From contig NZ_QOHH01000005.1 in the NCBI RefSeq assembly GCF_003319105.1, positions 124,001 through 188,000 on the forward strand: a DNA stretch of 64,000 bases, read 5' to 3'. Under the pieces are notes generated by a model that worked only from the letters and a program-made list of their open reading frames with translations, had not been told where the DNA came from and did not search any database. Below, piece after piece: positions 1 through 7,796 of this stretch. The translations under genes were made by a program, and so were the position numbers. This DNA comes from Blastococcus sp. TF02-09. Lineage in GTDB: Bacteria; Actinomycetota; Actinomycetes; Mycobacteriales; Geodermatophilaceae. How positions within the stretch are numbered: the first letter of the stretch is position 1; each line of letters starts with the position of its first letter.

Positions 1-266
1 GTGAGCAGCCGCTCGAGGGTGCCCGAGGTGCGCTCCCGCAGCATCGCGATGCTGGTCACCAGGAACATGACCACGAACGGGAAGATCCCGAGCATCGTCA
101 GCCCGACCCGGTCGAAGGTGCTGGTCTGCCCCGGTGCGGTGGGGAGGTCCTTCCACAGCAGGTACAGCAGCCCCAGCAGCAGGCTCGGGACCAGCAGCAT
201 CATGGCGATCGTGCGGGGGTCGTGGCGCAGCTGGCGCAGGACCCGGCCCGCGGTGGCCGCGGTCAT
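1..266 (-). CDS. ABC-2 type transporter permease, N-terminal part (runs off the window)
   Basis: This is the first 88 codons of the membrane subunit of an ABC exporter; the rest lies outside the window. A hydrophobic helix (MMLLVPSLLLGLLYLL) follows a short cytoplasmic head, a second follows at about residues 58-74, and then comes RERTSGTLERLL, which is typical of the first cytoplasmic segment of ABC-2 permeases of the DrrB/NodJ kind. The ATG overlaps the stop codon of the upstream ATPase gene (ATGA), so the two are translationally coupled and surely form one exporter. The substrate cannot be read from the sequence; drug or lipid export is the usual role of such pairs. Confidence 0.9.
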   Translation of the reverse strand, partial: MTAATAGRVLRQLRHDPRTIAMMLLVPSLLLGLLYLLWKDLPTAPGQTSTFDRVGLTMLGIFPFVVMFLVTSIAMLRERTSGTLERLL

Positions 267-982
267 GCCGCTGCCGCTTCCGAGGCGCGCACGAGGGTGA
301 GGAACGCCTGCTCGAGGTCATCGCTCCGGCCGTCGGCGCGCAGCCGGGCGGGGGTGGTGTCGGCCAGCAGGGCGCCGTCGCGGAGCAGGAGCAGCCGGTC
401 GCAGCGGGCCGCCTCGTCCATGACGTGGCTGGACACGAGCAGGGTGGTGCCCGCCGCCGCCAGCCCCGCGAAGCGCTCCCACAGCTCCACGCGCAGCACC
501 GGGTCGAGCCCGACGGTCGGCTCGTCCAGCACGAGCAGCTCCGGTTCGCCGACGAGGGCGCAGGCGAGCGAGGCCCGGCCGCGCTGCCCGCCGGAGAGGT
601 TCCCGACCAGCTGGGAGGCCGCCTCGTGGAGCCCGACGTCGGCGAGGGCCGCGTCGGCCTCCCGTGCGCCGCGGCCGTAGAGGGCGGCGAAGTAGCGGGC
701 GTTCTCCCGGACGGTCAGGTCGGCGTAGACGCTGGGGGCCTGGGTGACGTACCCGACGCGGGTCCGCAGGCCGGGCGAACCGGCCGGCTCGCCCAGCACG
801 GTGACCTGCCCGGAGCGCACCCGTTGCACCCCGACCACGGCGCGCATCAGCGTGCTCTTCCCGCTCCCGCTCGGTCCGAGCAGGCCGGTCACCTGGCCCG
901 GCGGAACGGCGAACGACAGGTCCTGCAGCACGCGGCGACGGCCGCGCTCGACCACGAGGTCCCGGACGACGACGGCGTCCAT
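263..982 (-). CDS. ABC transporter ATP-binding protein (ABC-2 exporter)
   Basis: ATPase of a two-component exporter, 239 aa, a usual size for the family. Walker A GPSGSGKST is at residues 36-44, the signature LSGGQ at 129-133, and Walker B LLVLDEPTVGLD at about 149-160; the H-loop is in LLVSSHVMDEA. I chose the ATG giving MDAVVVRDL, since a GAGGGAGG ribosome site lies just upstream; longer in-frame extensions run into the neighbouring gene. The partner permease starts on the stop codon. Only 61 bases separate it from the flavoprotein gene upstream, and that gap carries an inverted repeat that may be an operator. Drug resistance is a reasonable guess, not shown. Confidence 0.93.
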   Translation of the reverse strand: MDAVVVRDLVVERGRRRVLQDLSFAVPPGQVTGLLGPSGSGKSTLMRAVVGVQRVRSGQVTVLGEPAGSPGLRTRVGYVTQAPSVYADLTVRENARYFAALYGRGAREADAALADVGLHEAASQLVGNLSGGQRGRASLACALVGEPELLVLDEPTVGLDPVLRVELWERFAGLAAAGTTLLVSSHVMDEAARCDRLLLLRDGALLADTTPARLRADGRSDDLEQAFLTLVRASEAAAA

Positions 983-1010
983 GACGCCTCCCTCGATGTC
1001 AACGGCTGAT

Positions 1011-1032
1011 GAACTCAACGCTAGATGAGTTC
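1011..1032. promoter_or_regulatory. Inverted repeat, candidate operator of the ABC exporter
   Basis: The arms GAACTCA and TGAGTTC are a perfect 7-base inverted repeat around an 8-base spacer, centred about 40 bases before the ATPase start. Its size fits a dimeric repressor of TetR or MarR type, the usual control of such exporters, but no regulator gene is visible nearby. It also overlaps the tail end of the gap after the upstream flavoprotein gene. It does not fit the HspR (HAIR) motif, whose arms face the other way. Confidence 0.45.
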
Positions 1033-1043
1033 GGCGCCGTCGG

Positions 1044-1997
1044 TCAAGCGGTGAGCGCGCGGCCCAGCGCGGTGCCCGAGGACCAGGCGCTCTCCACCTT
1101 CGCCGGCGCGTGCCAGCCGTCCCCGCACAGCCCGACGCCGTCGACCAGGGCGAACGGCTCGTCCCGCGGTGCGGCCGGCCGGGCGAAGGTCCAGCGCTGC
1201 ACCTCGGTCCACACGGGCTCCTCGGCGATGCCCAGGGCGGCACGCACCGCCGCCACCACCGCCGGGACCGCGGCGGCGGGGGTCTCGAGGTTCCGGGTGG
1301 CCAGGCCGGCGGTCGTGTGGGCCACCAGCACCGGGGCGCCGTCGCCGCGCCGGTCGCCGTCGTCGGCGATCCACGCCACCGCCGGGTCGTCGTGCACGAA
1401 GGCCCCGTGCAGGTCGGCCGGCCAGCGTCGCTGCCTCCAGCCGAGCACCACCGCCAGCGCCGGCTCCCAGACCTCGCCGGCGACCAGGCCGCCCACGGGG
1501 CCCGCCGGGTCGAGCAGCCGCGCAGCCTGGGGCGCCGGCATGGCCAGCGCGACGGCCGGCACCGGCCGGCCGTCCACGGCGGGGCCGGCGGTCACCGTGC
1601 GCACGGGGGTGCCCGACCGGACGGTCAGGCCGGCGGCGAGATCGGCCGCCAGGCTGCGGATGCCTTCCGGGGTGCCGTAGCGCAGCGGCCCGGACGTCCG
1701 CTCCCGGAAGCCGTCCGGCCCCACGACCGAGAAGGTGTCGGTCCACGGGTGCGCCAGCCCGCGGTCGACCCAGCCGGCCACGACGTCGGCGAACGGGGAA
1801 CCCTCGCCGGCCGTGAGGTAGGAGGCACCGAGGTCCACCGGGCGTCCGCGCACGGTGCGCGAGGACAGCCGCCCGCCCGGGGCGCGCCCGCGGTCCAGCA
1901 CCTCGACGTCATGGCCCCCCTCCGCCAGGACGCGGGCGCAGGCCAGACCGGCGATGCCGGCCCCCACGACGGTCAGGGGTCCGCGCTCGAGTGCCAT
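1044..1997 (-). CDS. FAD-dependent amine-oxidase-like protein (renalase-like)
   Basis: A 317-aa flavoprotein. The N-terminus has the dinucleotide-binding fold (VVGAGIAGLACARVLAEGG, residues 10-28) followed by the GG motif APGGRLSSRT, as in renalase and small amine-oxidase-like NAD(P)-binding proteins. The C-terminal GLCGDGWHAPAKVESAW is the second FAD-contact region common to that family. The preferred substrate is unknown; bacterial renalases oxidise off-isomer dihydro-NAD(P). The ATG at 1997 gives the shortest lead into the glycine loop. It is divergent from the RNA methyltransferase gene, with 54 bases between the starts. Confidence 0.82.
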   Translation of the reverse strand: MALERGPLTVVGAGIAGLACARVLAEGGHDVEVLDRGRAPGGRLSSRTVRGRPVDLGASYLTAGEGSPFADVVAGWVDRGLAHPWTDTFSVVGPDGFRERTSGPLRYGTPEGIRSLAADLAAGLTVRSGTPVRTVTAGPAVDGRPVPAVALAMPAPQAARLLDPAGPVGGLVAGEVWEPALAVVLGWRQRRWPADLHGAFVHDDPAVAWIADDGDRRGDGAPVLVAHTTAGLATRNLETPAAAVPAVVAAVRAALGIAEEPVWTEVQRWTFARPAAPRDEPFALVDGVGLCGDGWHAPAKVESAWSSGTALGRALTA

Positions 1998-2051
1998 GGC
2001 CCGATCCTGGGGGCTGCGGAGCGCCGGCGCCCGCCCGGCACAATCGCGCGG

Positions 2052-2852
2052 GTGCCCGTGACCATCACCGACCCCGCCGACCCCCGGGTGGCCGACTTCC
2101 GCGACCTCAAGGCCGGTGACCGCCCGGCCGGCGCCCCGGCCGGGACCGCACCGGTGATCGTCGAGGGGACCGCGGCCGTCGAGCGGCTGCTCCTCTCCCC
2201 GTACCGGGTGCGGGCGGTGTTCGGGGTGCCGGGGCGCGTCGAGAGCCTCGAGGTGCCGGAGAACGTGGGCGTCTACGTCGCCGACAAGTGGGTGCTGTCG
2301 GAGGTCATCGGCTTCCGGCTGACCCGGGGCGTCCTGGCCTCGGCCGACCGGCTGCCCCCGGCGGACCTCGACCAGCTGCTGGCCGGCCCGGACCCGGCGG
2401 CGCCGCGCCGGCTGGCCGTCCTCGAGGCGCTCAACGACCACGAGAACCTGGGCTCGATCGCCCGCTCGGCCGTGGCGCTGGGCATCGACGGGCTGCTGCT
2501 GGACCCGCGCTGCGCCGACCCGCTGTACCGCCGGTCGGTGCGGGTGTCGATGGGGCACGTGCTGTCGCTGCCGTTCGCCGTGCTGCCCGAGTGGCCCGCC
2601 AGCCTGGACCGGCTGCACGACGCGGGCTACCGGACGGTGGCGCTCACCCCCGCCGCCGACGCCGTCGACCTGGCCGACGTCGATCCGGGGGAGCACCGGC
2701 GGACCGCGGTCCTGCTGGGCGCCGAGGGCCCGGGGCTCACCCCCGAGGCGCAGCGGGCGGCCTCGGTGCGCGCCCGCATCCCGATGCGCTCGGGCGTGGA
2801 CTCCCTGGGCGTGGCCGCCGCCGCGGCCATCGCCTTCGCCACCCTGCGCTGA
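2052..2852 (+). CDS. SpoU/TrmH-family RNA 2'-O-methyltransferase
   Basis: A 266-aa SPOUT methyltransferase. The N-terminal third is a substrate-binding domain (IVEGTAAVERLLLSPYRVR); the C-terminal knot shows the three family motifs: NDHENLGSIARSA with its conserved Asn and Arg, LLGAEGPGL, and the S-adenosylmethionine loop IPMRSGVDSLGVAAAAAIA. Such enzymes methylate ribose in rRNA or tRNA; the exact target cannot be told from sequence. The GTG at 2052 is chosen because it begins a conserved ITDPADPRVADF stretch. It ends just before a three-copy palindrome array that separates it from a convergent gene. Confidence 0.9.
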   Translation: MPVTITDPADPRVADFRDLKAGDRPAGAPAGTAPVIVEGTAAVERLLLSPYRVRAVFGVPGRVESLEVPENVGVYVADKWVLSEVIGFRLTRGVLASADRLPPADLDQLLAGPDPAAPRRLAVLEALNDHENLGSIARSAVALGIDGLLLDPRCADPLYRRSVRVSMGHVLSLPFAVLPEWPASLDRLHDAGYRTVALTPAADAVDLADVDPGEHRRTAVLLGAEGPGLTPEAQRAASVRARIPMRSGVDSLGVAAAAAIAFATLR

Positions 2853-2854
2853 CC

Positions 2855-2922
2855 CTGCTTCTCCGCGGAAAAGCAGACCGCTTTTCCGCGGAAAAGCAGG
2901 CCGCTTTTCCGCGGAGAAGCAG
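2855..2922. repeat. Three tandem copies of a 22-base palindrome between convergent genes
   Basis: Three near-identical palindromes built on CTTTTCCGCGGAAAAG fill the gap between two convergent genes: 2855-2876, 2881-2899 (a slightly shorter copy) and 2901-2922. Each arm carries GCAG or CTGC at its outer edge, and copies differ at single bases, for example CTTCTCC for CTTTTCC. Each unit can fold into a hairpin on either strand, so a bidirectional terminator is the simplest role. The tandem triplication is unusual and suggests a small repeat family. Confidence 0.8.
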
Positions 2923-2923
2923 A

Positions 2924-3397
2924 TCAGTAGCGGAGGGAGAAGCGGGCGAGGATCTCGCGGGCCTGCTCGGCGTGGGCCGGCTGGCACATGACGTCGTAGC
3001 GGGCAGCGATGATCGCGCTGGTGCTGGTGAAGTCCCGCCGTCCCCGGGTGGCCGCGTAGCCCATCCAGCCGAAGAGCGCGCCGAAGACCAGCCCGATGAG
3101 CAGGCCGGTCAGCACCGAGCCGATCCAGTCGCTGCCGTCGACGGCGAAGATGCCGAGCAGCAGGCCGACGAACAGACCCCACCACGCGCCACCCGCGGCG
3201 CCGGCGGCGATCGCGCGGCCGGTGGTGAGCCGGCCGAGGACCTTCTCGACCTGGCGCAGGTCCGAGCCGATGATCGTGACGTTCTCGACGGGGAACTTCT
3301 CGTCCGAGAGGTGGTCGACGGCGGCCTGCGCCCGCTCGTAGCTGTCGTAGGAGCCGACCTGGACGCCGCCCAGCGGCATGGACACCGAAGCACTCAT
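2924..3397 (-). CDS. General-stress-protein-like membrane protein
   Basis: A 157-aa protein. Residues 9-60 resemble the general stress protein 17M (YflT-like) domain: VQVGSYDSYERAQAAVDHL, then FPVENVTIIGSDL. Two glycine-rich hydrophobic stretches follow (GAAGGAWWGLFVGLLLGIF and VLTGLLIGLVFGALFGWMG), so the middle probably spans or enters the membrane. The tail is cytoplasmic-like. Proteins of this type are common in actinobacteria and are often induced by stress; no activity is known. I chose ATG 3397; an internal ATG at MPLGG is possible. Confidence 0.75.
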   Translation of the reverse strand: MSASVSMPLGGVQVGSYDSYERAQAAVDHLSDEKFPVENVTIIGSDLRQVEKVLGRLTTGRAIAAGAAGGAWWGLFVGLLLGIFAVDGSDWIGSVLTGLLIGLVFGALFGWMGYAATRGRRDFTSTSAIIAARYDVMCQPAHAEQAREILARFSLRY

Positions 3398-3433
3398 GCC
3401 TGCTGAACTACCCAGCCCGGGCGGGTGTTCCAC

Positions 3434-5245
3434 TCAGACCAGGCTGTCGGCCCACGCCTGGTGCAGCGCGGCGAAGCGGCCGGTGCCGCCCACGAGGTCG
3501 GCGGGGGAGCCGTCCTCGACGATCCGGCCGCCCTCCATCACCAGCACCCGGTCGGCGATCTCCACGGTGGACAGCCGGTGGGCGATGATCAGCGCGGTCC
3601 GGTCGGCGAGCAGGGTGCGCAGGGCGTGCTGCACCGACCGCTCGCTGGGGACGTCGAGCGAGCTGGTCGCCTCGTCGAGGATCAGCACCGCCGGGTCGGC
3701 GAGGAAGGCGCGCGCGAAGCTGACCAGCTGGCGCTGCCCGGCCGACAGCCGCCCGCCCCGCTTGTCCACCTCGGTGTCGTAGCCCTGGGGCAGGGCGGTG
3801 ATGAACCCGTGCGCCCCGATGGCCCGGGCCGCGCGCTCGATCTCGGCGCGGTCGGCTCCCGGGCGACCGAAGGCGATGTTGTCGGCGACGGTGCCCGAGA
3901 ACAGGAAGCTCTCCTGGGTCACCATCACGACCGCCCGCCGCAGGTCGGCGTCGGCCAGCCGGTGCAGGGGGACGCCGTCCAGCCGGATCTCGCCCGCGAC
4001 CGGGTCGTAGAATCGGGCCGCCAGGCGGGCCAGCGTCGACTTGCCCGCGCCGGTGGTGCCCACCAGCGCCACCGTCTGCCCCGGCGGCAGGGTGAGCGCC
4101 AGACCGGGCAACACCGTGGCCTCGCCGTAGCCGAAGCGGACGTCGTCGAACACCAGCTCGCCCGACGCGGCCGGCAGCGGCACCGGGTCGACCGGCTCGG
4201 GCACGCTCGGGGTCTCCTCCAGCACCCCGGACAGCTTCTCGAGCGCCGCGGTCGCCGACTGGTAGCTGTTGTAGAACATCGCGATGTCCTGCAGGGGGTC
4301 GAAGAACCGCCGCAGGTAGAGCAAAAAGGACACCAGCGTGCCGACGGCCATCGCGCCGTCCATGACCCGCAGCGCGCCGTAGCCGAGGACGGCCACGGTG
4401 ACCAGGTTGCCGATCAGCACCACGGCCGGGACGAACACGGCGATCAGCCAGAACGCCCGGTGGTGGGCCTGCCGGTTGTCCTCGTTGAGGACGGCGTACA
4501 GCTCGTCGTTGCGCGGCTCGCGGCGGAACGCCTGAACCGCCCGGATGCCGCCGAACGTCTCGGTGAACTGGACGATCAGCGCGGCGATCGTCTCCCGGGT
4601 GCGCCGGTAGGCCGCCGTGGAGTTGCGCTGGAACCAGCGCGCCACCCAGAACAGCGCCGGGAAGCCGAGCAGCGCGGTGAGGCCCAGCGGCGGGTCGAGC
4701 ACCACCAGCACGATGCCGATGCCGAGCACGCTGAACAGCGCCGTGACCAGCCCGTCCAGGCCCTCGTCCAGGAGCTCGGCGAGCGCCTCGACGTCGCTGG
4801 TCAGCCGGCTGATGGTGCGGCCCGAGGTGTACCGCTCGTGGAAGGACAGCGGCAGCACCTGGACGTGGGTGAACACCCGGCGGCGCAGGGTCAGCAGCAC
4901 CGCCTGGCCGACCCGGCCGGAGACGGTGAGGAAGACGAAGCGCAGCAGGGTGTCCAGCGCCGCCGCCAGGACCATCGCCGCGGTGATCCAGACCAGCGGC
5001 CAGAAGTCCCCCTCCACGAGCGCCGGCACCGCGACGTCGATGCCCACGCCGATGAGCAGCGGGCCGGCCAGCCAGGCGGCGTTCTGGGCGACGACGGTCG
5101 CCAGCAGCCACCACAGCGACCGCCGGTGCGGGCGCAGCAGCTCGCCGAGCAGCCGGCGCGAGCGCGCGCGGAGGAAGATCCCGGCGTCCGGGGGGAGGTC
5201 GTCGGAGTCCTCGGTCGCGACCCCGCGCCAGTCCTGGGCGCTCAC
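3434..5245 (-). CDS. Heterodimeric ABC exporter, subunit B (catalytic Walker B, LSAGQ signature)
   Basis: A 603-aa half transporter: six-helix ABC exporter domain (about residues 35-330) then a nucleotide-binding domain. Walker A is GTTGAGKST, the signature is LSAGQRQLVSFARAF, and Walker B is AVLILDEATSSLD with the catalytic Glu. The signature deviates from LSGGQ, which matters because the partner gene has the opposite defect (Asp in place of the Walker B Glu). This is the pattern of heterodimeric exporters with one degenerate ATP site, such as TM287/288 or BmrCD. GTG at 5245 overlaps the stop of subunit A (GTGA). Multidrug or lipid export is likely. Confidence 0.93.
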   Translation of the reverse strand: MSAQDWRGVATEDSDDLPPDAGIFLRARSRRLLGELLRPHRRSLWWLLATVVAQNAAWLAGPLLIGVGIDVAVPALVEGDFWPLVWITAAMVLAAALDTLLRFVFLTVSGRVGQAVLLTLRRRVFTHVQVLPLSFHERYTSGRTISRLTSDVEALAELLDEGLDGLVTALFSVLGIGIVLVVLDPPLGLTALLGFPALFWVARWFQRNSTAAYRRTRETIAALIVQFTETFGGIRAVQAFRREPRNDELYAVLNEDNRQAHHRAFWLIAVFVPAVVLIGNLVTVAVLGYGALRVMDGAMAVGTLVSFLLYLRRFFDPLQDIAMFYNSYQSATAALEKLSGVLEETPSVPEPVDPVPLPAASGELVFDDVRFGYGEATVLPGLALTLPPGQTVALVGTTGAGKSTLARLAARFYDPVAGEIRLDGVPLHRLADADLRRAVVMVTQESFLFSGTVADNIAFGRPGADRAEIERAARAIGAHGFITALPQGYDTEVDKRGGRLSAGQRQLVSFARAFLADPAVLILDEATSSLDVPSERSVQHALRTLLADRTALIIAHRLSTVEIADRVLVMEGGRIVEDGSPADLVGGTGRFAALHQAWADSLV

Positions 5246-7017
5246 CGGAGCACCTCCGCCAGGTCGCTCTCCTGGGCCAGCAGGTCGCGGTAGGCCGGGT
5301 GCGCGGCCAGCAGCTCCGAGTGCGTGCCGACGGCGGCGATCCGGCCGCCGGCCAGCAGCGCCACCCGGTCGGCCAGCAGCACGGTGGAGGGCCGGTGGGC
5401 CACCACCAGCGCCGTCGTCCCGGACAGCACCTCGCGCAGCGCCAGCTCCACGAGTGCCTCGGTGTGCACGTCGAGGGCCGACAGCGGGTCGTCGAGAACC
5501 AGCACCGACGGCCGGCCCAGCACCGCGCGGGCCAGCGCCAGCCGTTGCCGCTGGCCACCGGAGAGGGACAGGCCCTGCTCCCCGATGCGGGTGTCCAGGC
5601 CCCACGGCAGGTCGTGGACGAACTCCGCCTGGGCCACGCGCAGCGCCTCGGCGATGTCGGCGTCGGTGGCGTCGGCACGCCCGAGCGTCAGGTTCTCCCG
5701 GACGCTCATGGAGAACAGCGTCGCCTCCTCGAAGGCGGTGGCGACGACGCCGCGCAGCTGGGCCAGCGGCAGGTCGCGCACGTCGACGCCGTCCACGGTG
5801 ACCCGGCCCTCGGTCACGTCCTGCAACCGCCCGACCAGCGAGGTGAGCGTGGTCTTGCCCGAGCCGGTCGCCCCGACGAGCGCGACGGTCTCGCCCGGCT
5901 CGACGATCAGGTCGACCCCGGTGAGCACCGGACCGGCCGGGCCGGGGTGCCGGAAGCCGACGCCCTCGAAGGCGAGCCGGGCCGGCGTCCCCACCGGCTG
6001 CGGCACGACACCGGGCCGGTCGGTGACGGTCAGCGGCTCGTCGAGCAGCTCGCCGATGCGGTCGCAGGCGCTCGCGGTCTCCTGCGCGAAGGCGAACAGC
6101 CAGCCCAGCGACAGGATCGGCCACAGCAGCACGGTGAACAGCGCGACGAAGGCGATCATCCCGCCCACGGTGAGGGCGCCGGTGCTCACCGCGGTCGCGC
6201 CACCGACCAGGATCAGCGCCAGCGTCAGCTGCGGGTGCAGCTCGAACAGGCACCACAGCAGAGCCAGCGTGCGCACCTTGTCCAGCTCGAGCCGGCGCAG
6301 CCGCCGGGCCTTGCCGTCGAAGCGGTCGAACACCAGGCCGCGCCGCCCGAGCGACTTGACCACCCGGATGCCCTGCACGGCCTCCTCGACGTCGGTGGCC
6401 AGCTCGCCCTGCTCGTCCTGCACCTGGCGGGACTGCACGTTGTACCGCCGCTCCCACCGCTGGCCGAGCACGGTCAGCGGGACGGTGGTGAGCAGCACGG
6501 CGAGGCCGAGCGGCCAGTACGTGACCAGCAGCAGGACCGCGACGACGACGCAGGTGATCAGGTTGACCGCGAGGAACACCGCCGCGAACCCCACGAAGCG
6601 GCGCACCGTGGACATGTCGCTGGACGCGCGGGAGAGCAGCTGGCCCGACGGCCAGCGGTCGTGGAACGCCACCGGCAGGCGCTGCAGCCGCTGGTAGAGG
6701 GCGCCGCGCAGATCGCGCTCGATGGCCAGGCAGCTCTGGGTCATGGCCCAGCGGCGGAGGAAGAACAGCGCGGCCTCCGCGACGCCGAACAGCAGGGCCA
6801 GCCCCAGCAGCGGCACGAGGCCGGCGCGGTCGCCCTCGGCGATCGGCCCGTCGACGACGGCGGCGGTGACCAGCGGGACCGCGAGCTGGGCGAGCGTGGC
6901 CAGGAGTGCGGCGGCGAAGGTCAGCGCGATCAGCGCGCGGTAGGGCCGCGCGTAGGGCCACAGCCGGCGCAGGGCGGAGAGCCGGCCCCGGCCGTCGGGA
7001 GGGGTGGCGGCGTCCAT
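5242..7017 (-). CDS. Heterodimeric ABC exporter, subunit A (degenerate Walker B)
   Basis: A 591-aa half transporter, first gene of the pair. Six membrane helices cover about residues 25-300, starting YRALIALTFAAALLATLAQL, followed by an ATPase domain: Walker A GATGSGKTT, a perfect signature LSGGQRQRLALARAVL, and Walker B VLVLDDPLSALD. The residue after the Walker B aspartate is Asp rather than the catalytic Glu. Subunit B supplies the normal Glu but an altered signature, so one of the two composite ATP sites should hydrolyse poorly. It is divergent from a HAD phosphatase gene, with 71 bases between. Confidence 0.93.
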   Translation of the reverse strand: MDAATPPDGRGRLSALRRLWPYARPYRALIALTFAAALLATLAQLAVPLVTAAVVDGPIAEGDRAGLVPLLGLALLFGVAEAALFFLRRWAMTQSCLAIERDLRGALYQRLQRLPVAFHDRWPSGQLLSRASSDMSTVRRFVGFAAVFLAVNLITCVVVAVLLLVTYWPLGLAVLLTTVPLTVLGQRWERRYNVQSRQVQDEQGELATDVEEAVQGIRVVKSLGRRGLVFDRFDGKARRLRRLELDKVRTLALLWCLFELHPQLTLALILVGGATAVSTGALTVGGMIAFVALFTVLLWPILSLGWLFAFAQETASACDRIGELLDEPLTVTDRPGVVPQPVGTPARLAFEGVGFRHPGPAGPVLTGVDLIVEPGETVALVGATGSGKTTLTSLVGRLQDVTEGRVTVDGVDVRDLPLAQLRGVVATAFEEATLFSMSVRENLTLGRADATDADIAEALRVAQAEFVHDLPWGLDTRIGEQGLSLSGGQRQRLALARAVLGRPSVLVLDDPLSALDVHTEALVELALREVLSGTTALVVAHRPSTVLLADRVALLAGGRIAAVGTHSELLAAHPAYRDLLAQESDLAEVLR

Positions 7018-7088
7018 GGGGAATCGAGGCTAGGCCGCACCTCCGACAGGAGCGACCGACTTTCGGCGGGGCTGGCAGCATCACGCGC

Positions 7089-7784
7089 ATGGGTGCCGAA
7101 CCGGTCGACAGCCGGCCCGTGGCGGTGTTCGACCTGGACGGGACGCTGGTCTCCGGCGACGCCTTCGGGCTCCTCCTGCGGCAGCTGCTCACCCGGTCGC
7201 GCCTCCGGCTCGCCGCCGCCCTGCTCTCGGCGCCGGCGTGGGTGCCGGCCTTGCTGGTGCCGGTCACCCGCGTCGCCGCGGAGCGCCACCTGGTCTGGCT
7301 GGCGTTCGCCGGCCGGGACGAGGACGCCGTCGCGGCCGAGCTGCGGCGGTTCGCCGGTGAGCACGCCGGTCCCGGGGGCGGGCGGGCCGCGGTGGTGGGC
7401 CTGGAGCGGCTGCGGGAGCACCGCGAGCGGGGCGACCGCGTGGTCGTGGCGACCGGGTGCGCGGCGCCGCTGGCCGAGGAGGTGTGCGCCGTCCTGGGCC
7501 TCACCGACGTGGAGGTGGCCGGGACCCGGCTGGTCCGGCGCACCTGGGGCCGGCCGCAGCGGGTCGTGCCGGTGCGGGGGGAGGGGAAGGTGCGGGCGCT
7601 GGAGGCGGCGGGGGTCCGGTTCCCCGTCGCGCACGCCTACTCCGACAGCGCCTCGGACCTGCCGCTGCTGCGGCGGGCGGAGGTGCCGCACGTCGTCGAC
7701 CCGTCCCCCCGCGACCTGGACCGCCTGCGGCAGGAGCTCGGCGCGGACGTCGACGTGCTGCGGTGGGCCGCCCGGGGCGGCTGA
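7089..7784 (+). CDS. HAD-superfamily phosphatase (SerB-like, IB subfamily)
   Basis: A 231-aa HAD hydrolase. Motif I is AVFDLDGTLVSGD with the nucleophile Asp at about residue 15; motif II is VVVATGCAAPLAEEV; the Lys is in GEGKVRAL; motif III is AYSDSASDLPLL. The order and the helical cap insert between motifs I and II resemble the phosphoserine-phosphatase-like IB subfamily that also holds lysophosphatidate-type phosphatases. The cap has a hydrophobic stretch (LAAALLSAPAWVPALLVPV) that might touch the membrane. The substrate is unknown. ATG 7089 was chosen over upstream in-frame codons because it opens directly into motif I. Confidence 0.85.
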   Translation: MGAEPVDSRPVAVFDLDGTLVSGDAFGLLLRQLLTRSRLRLAAALLSAPAWVPALLVPVTRVAAERHLVWLAFAGRDEDAVAAELRRFAGEHAGPGGGRAAVVGLERLREHRERGDRVVVATGCAAPLAEEVCAVLGLTDVEVAGTRLVRRTWGRPQRVVPVRGEGKVRALEAAGVRFPVAHAYSDSASDLPLLRRAEVPHVVDPSPRDLDRLRQELGADVDVLRWAARGG

Positions 7785-7796
7785 GCGGCCGGGCGG

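Noticed and set aside
1011..1032. HspR (HAIR) operator
   Set aside because: HAIR arms face the other way (CTTGAGT then ACTCAAG) with 7 bases between; here the arms are GAACTCA then TGAGTTC with 8.
1110..2051. Long N-terminal extension of the SpoU methyltransferase frame
   Set aside because: It is antisense to the flavoprotein gene and only reads through because stops are rare in GC-rich DNA.
2855..2922. CRISPR-like direct repeats
   Set aside because: The units are palindromes joined with 1-4 base gaps; there are no unique spacers and no cas genes.
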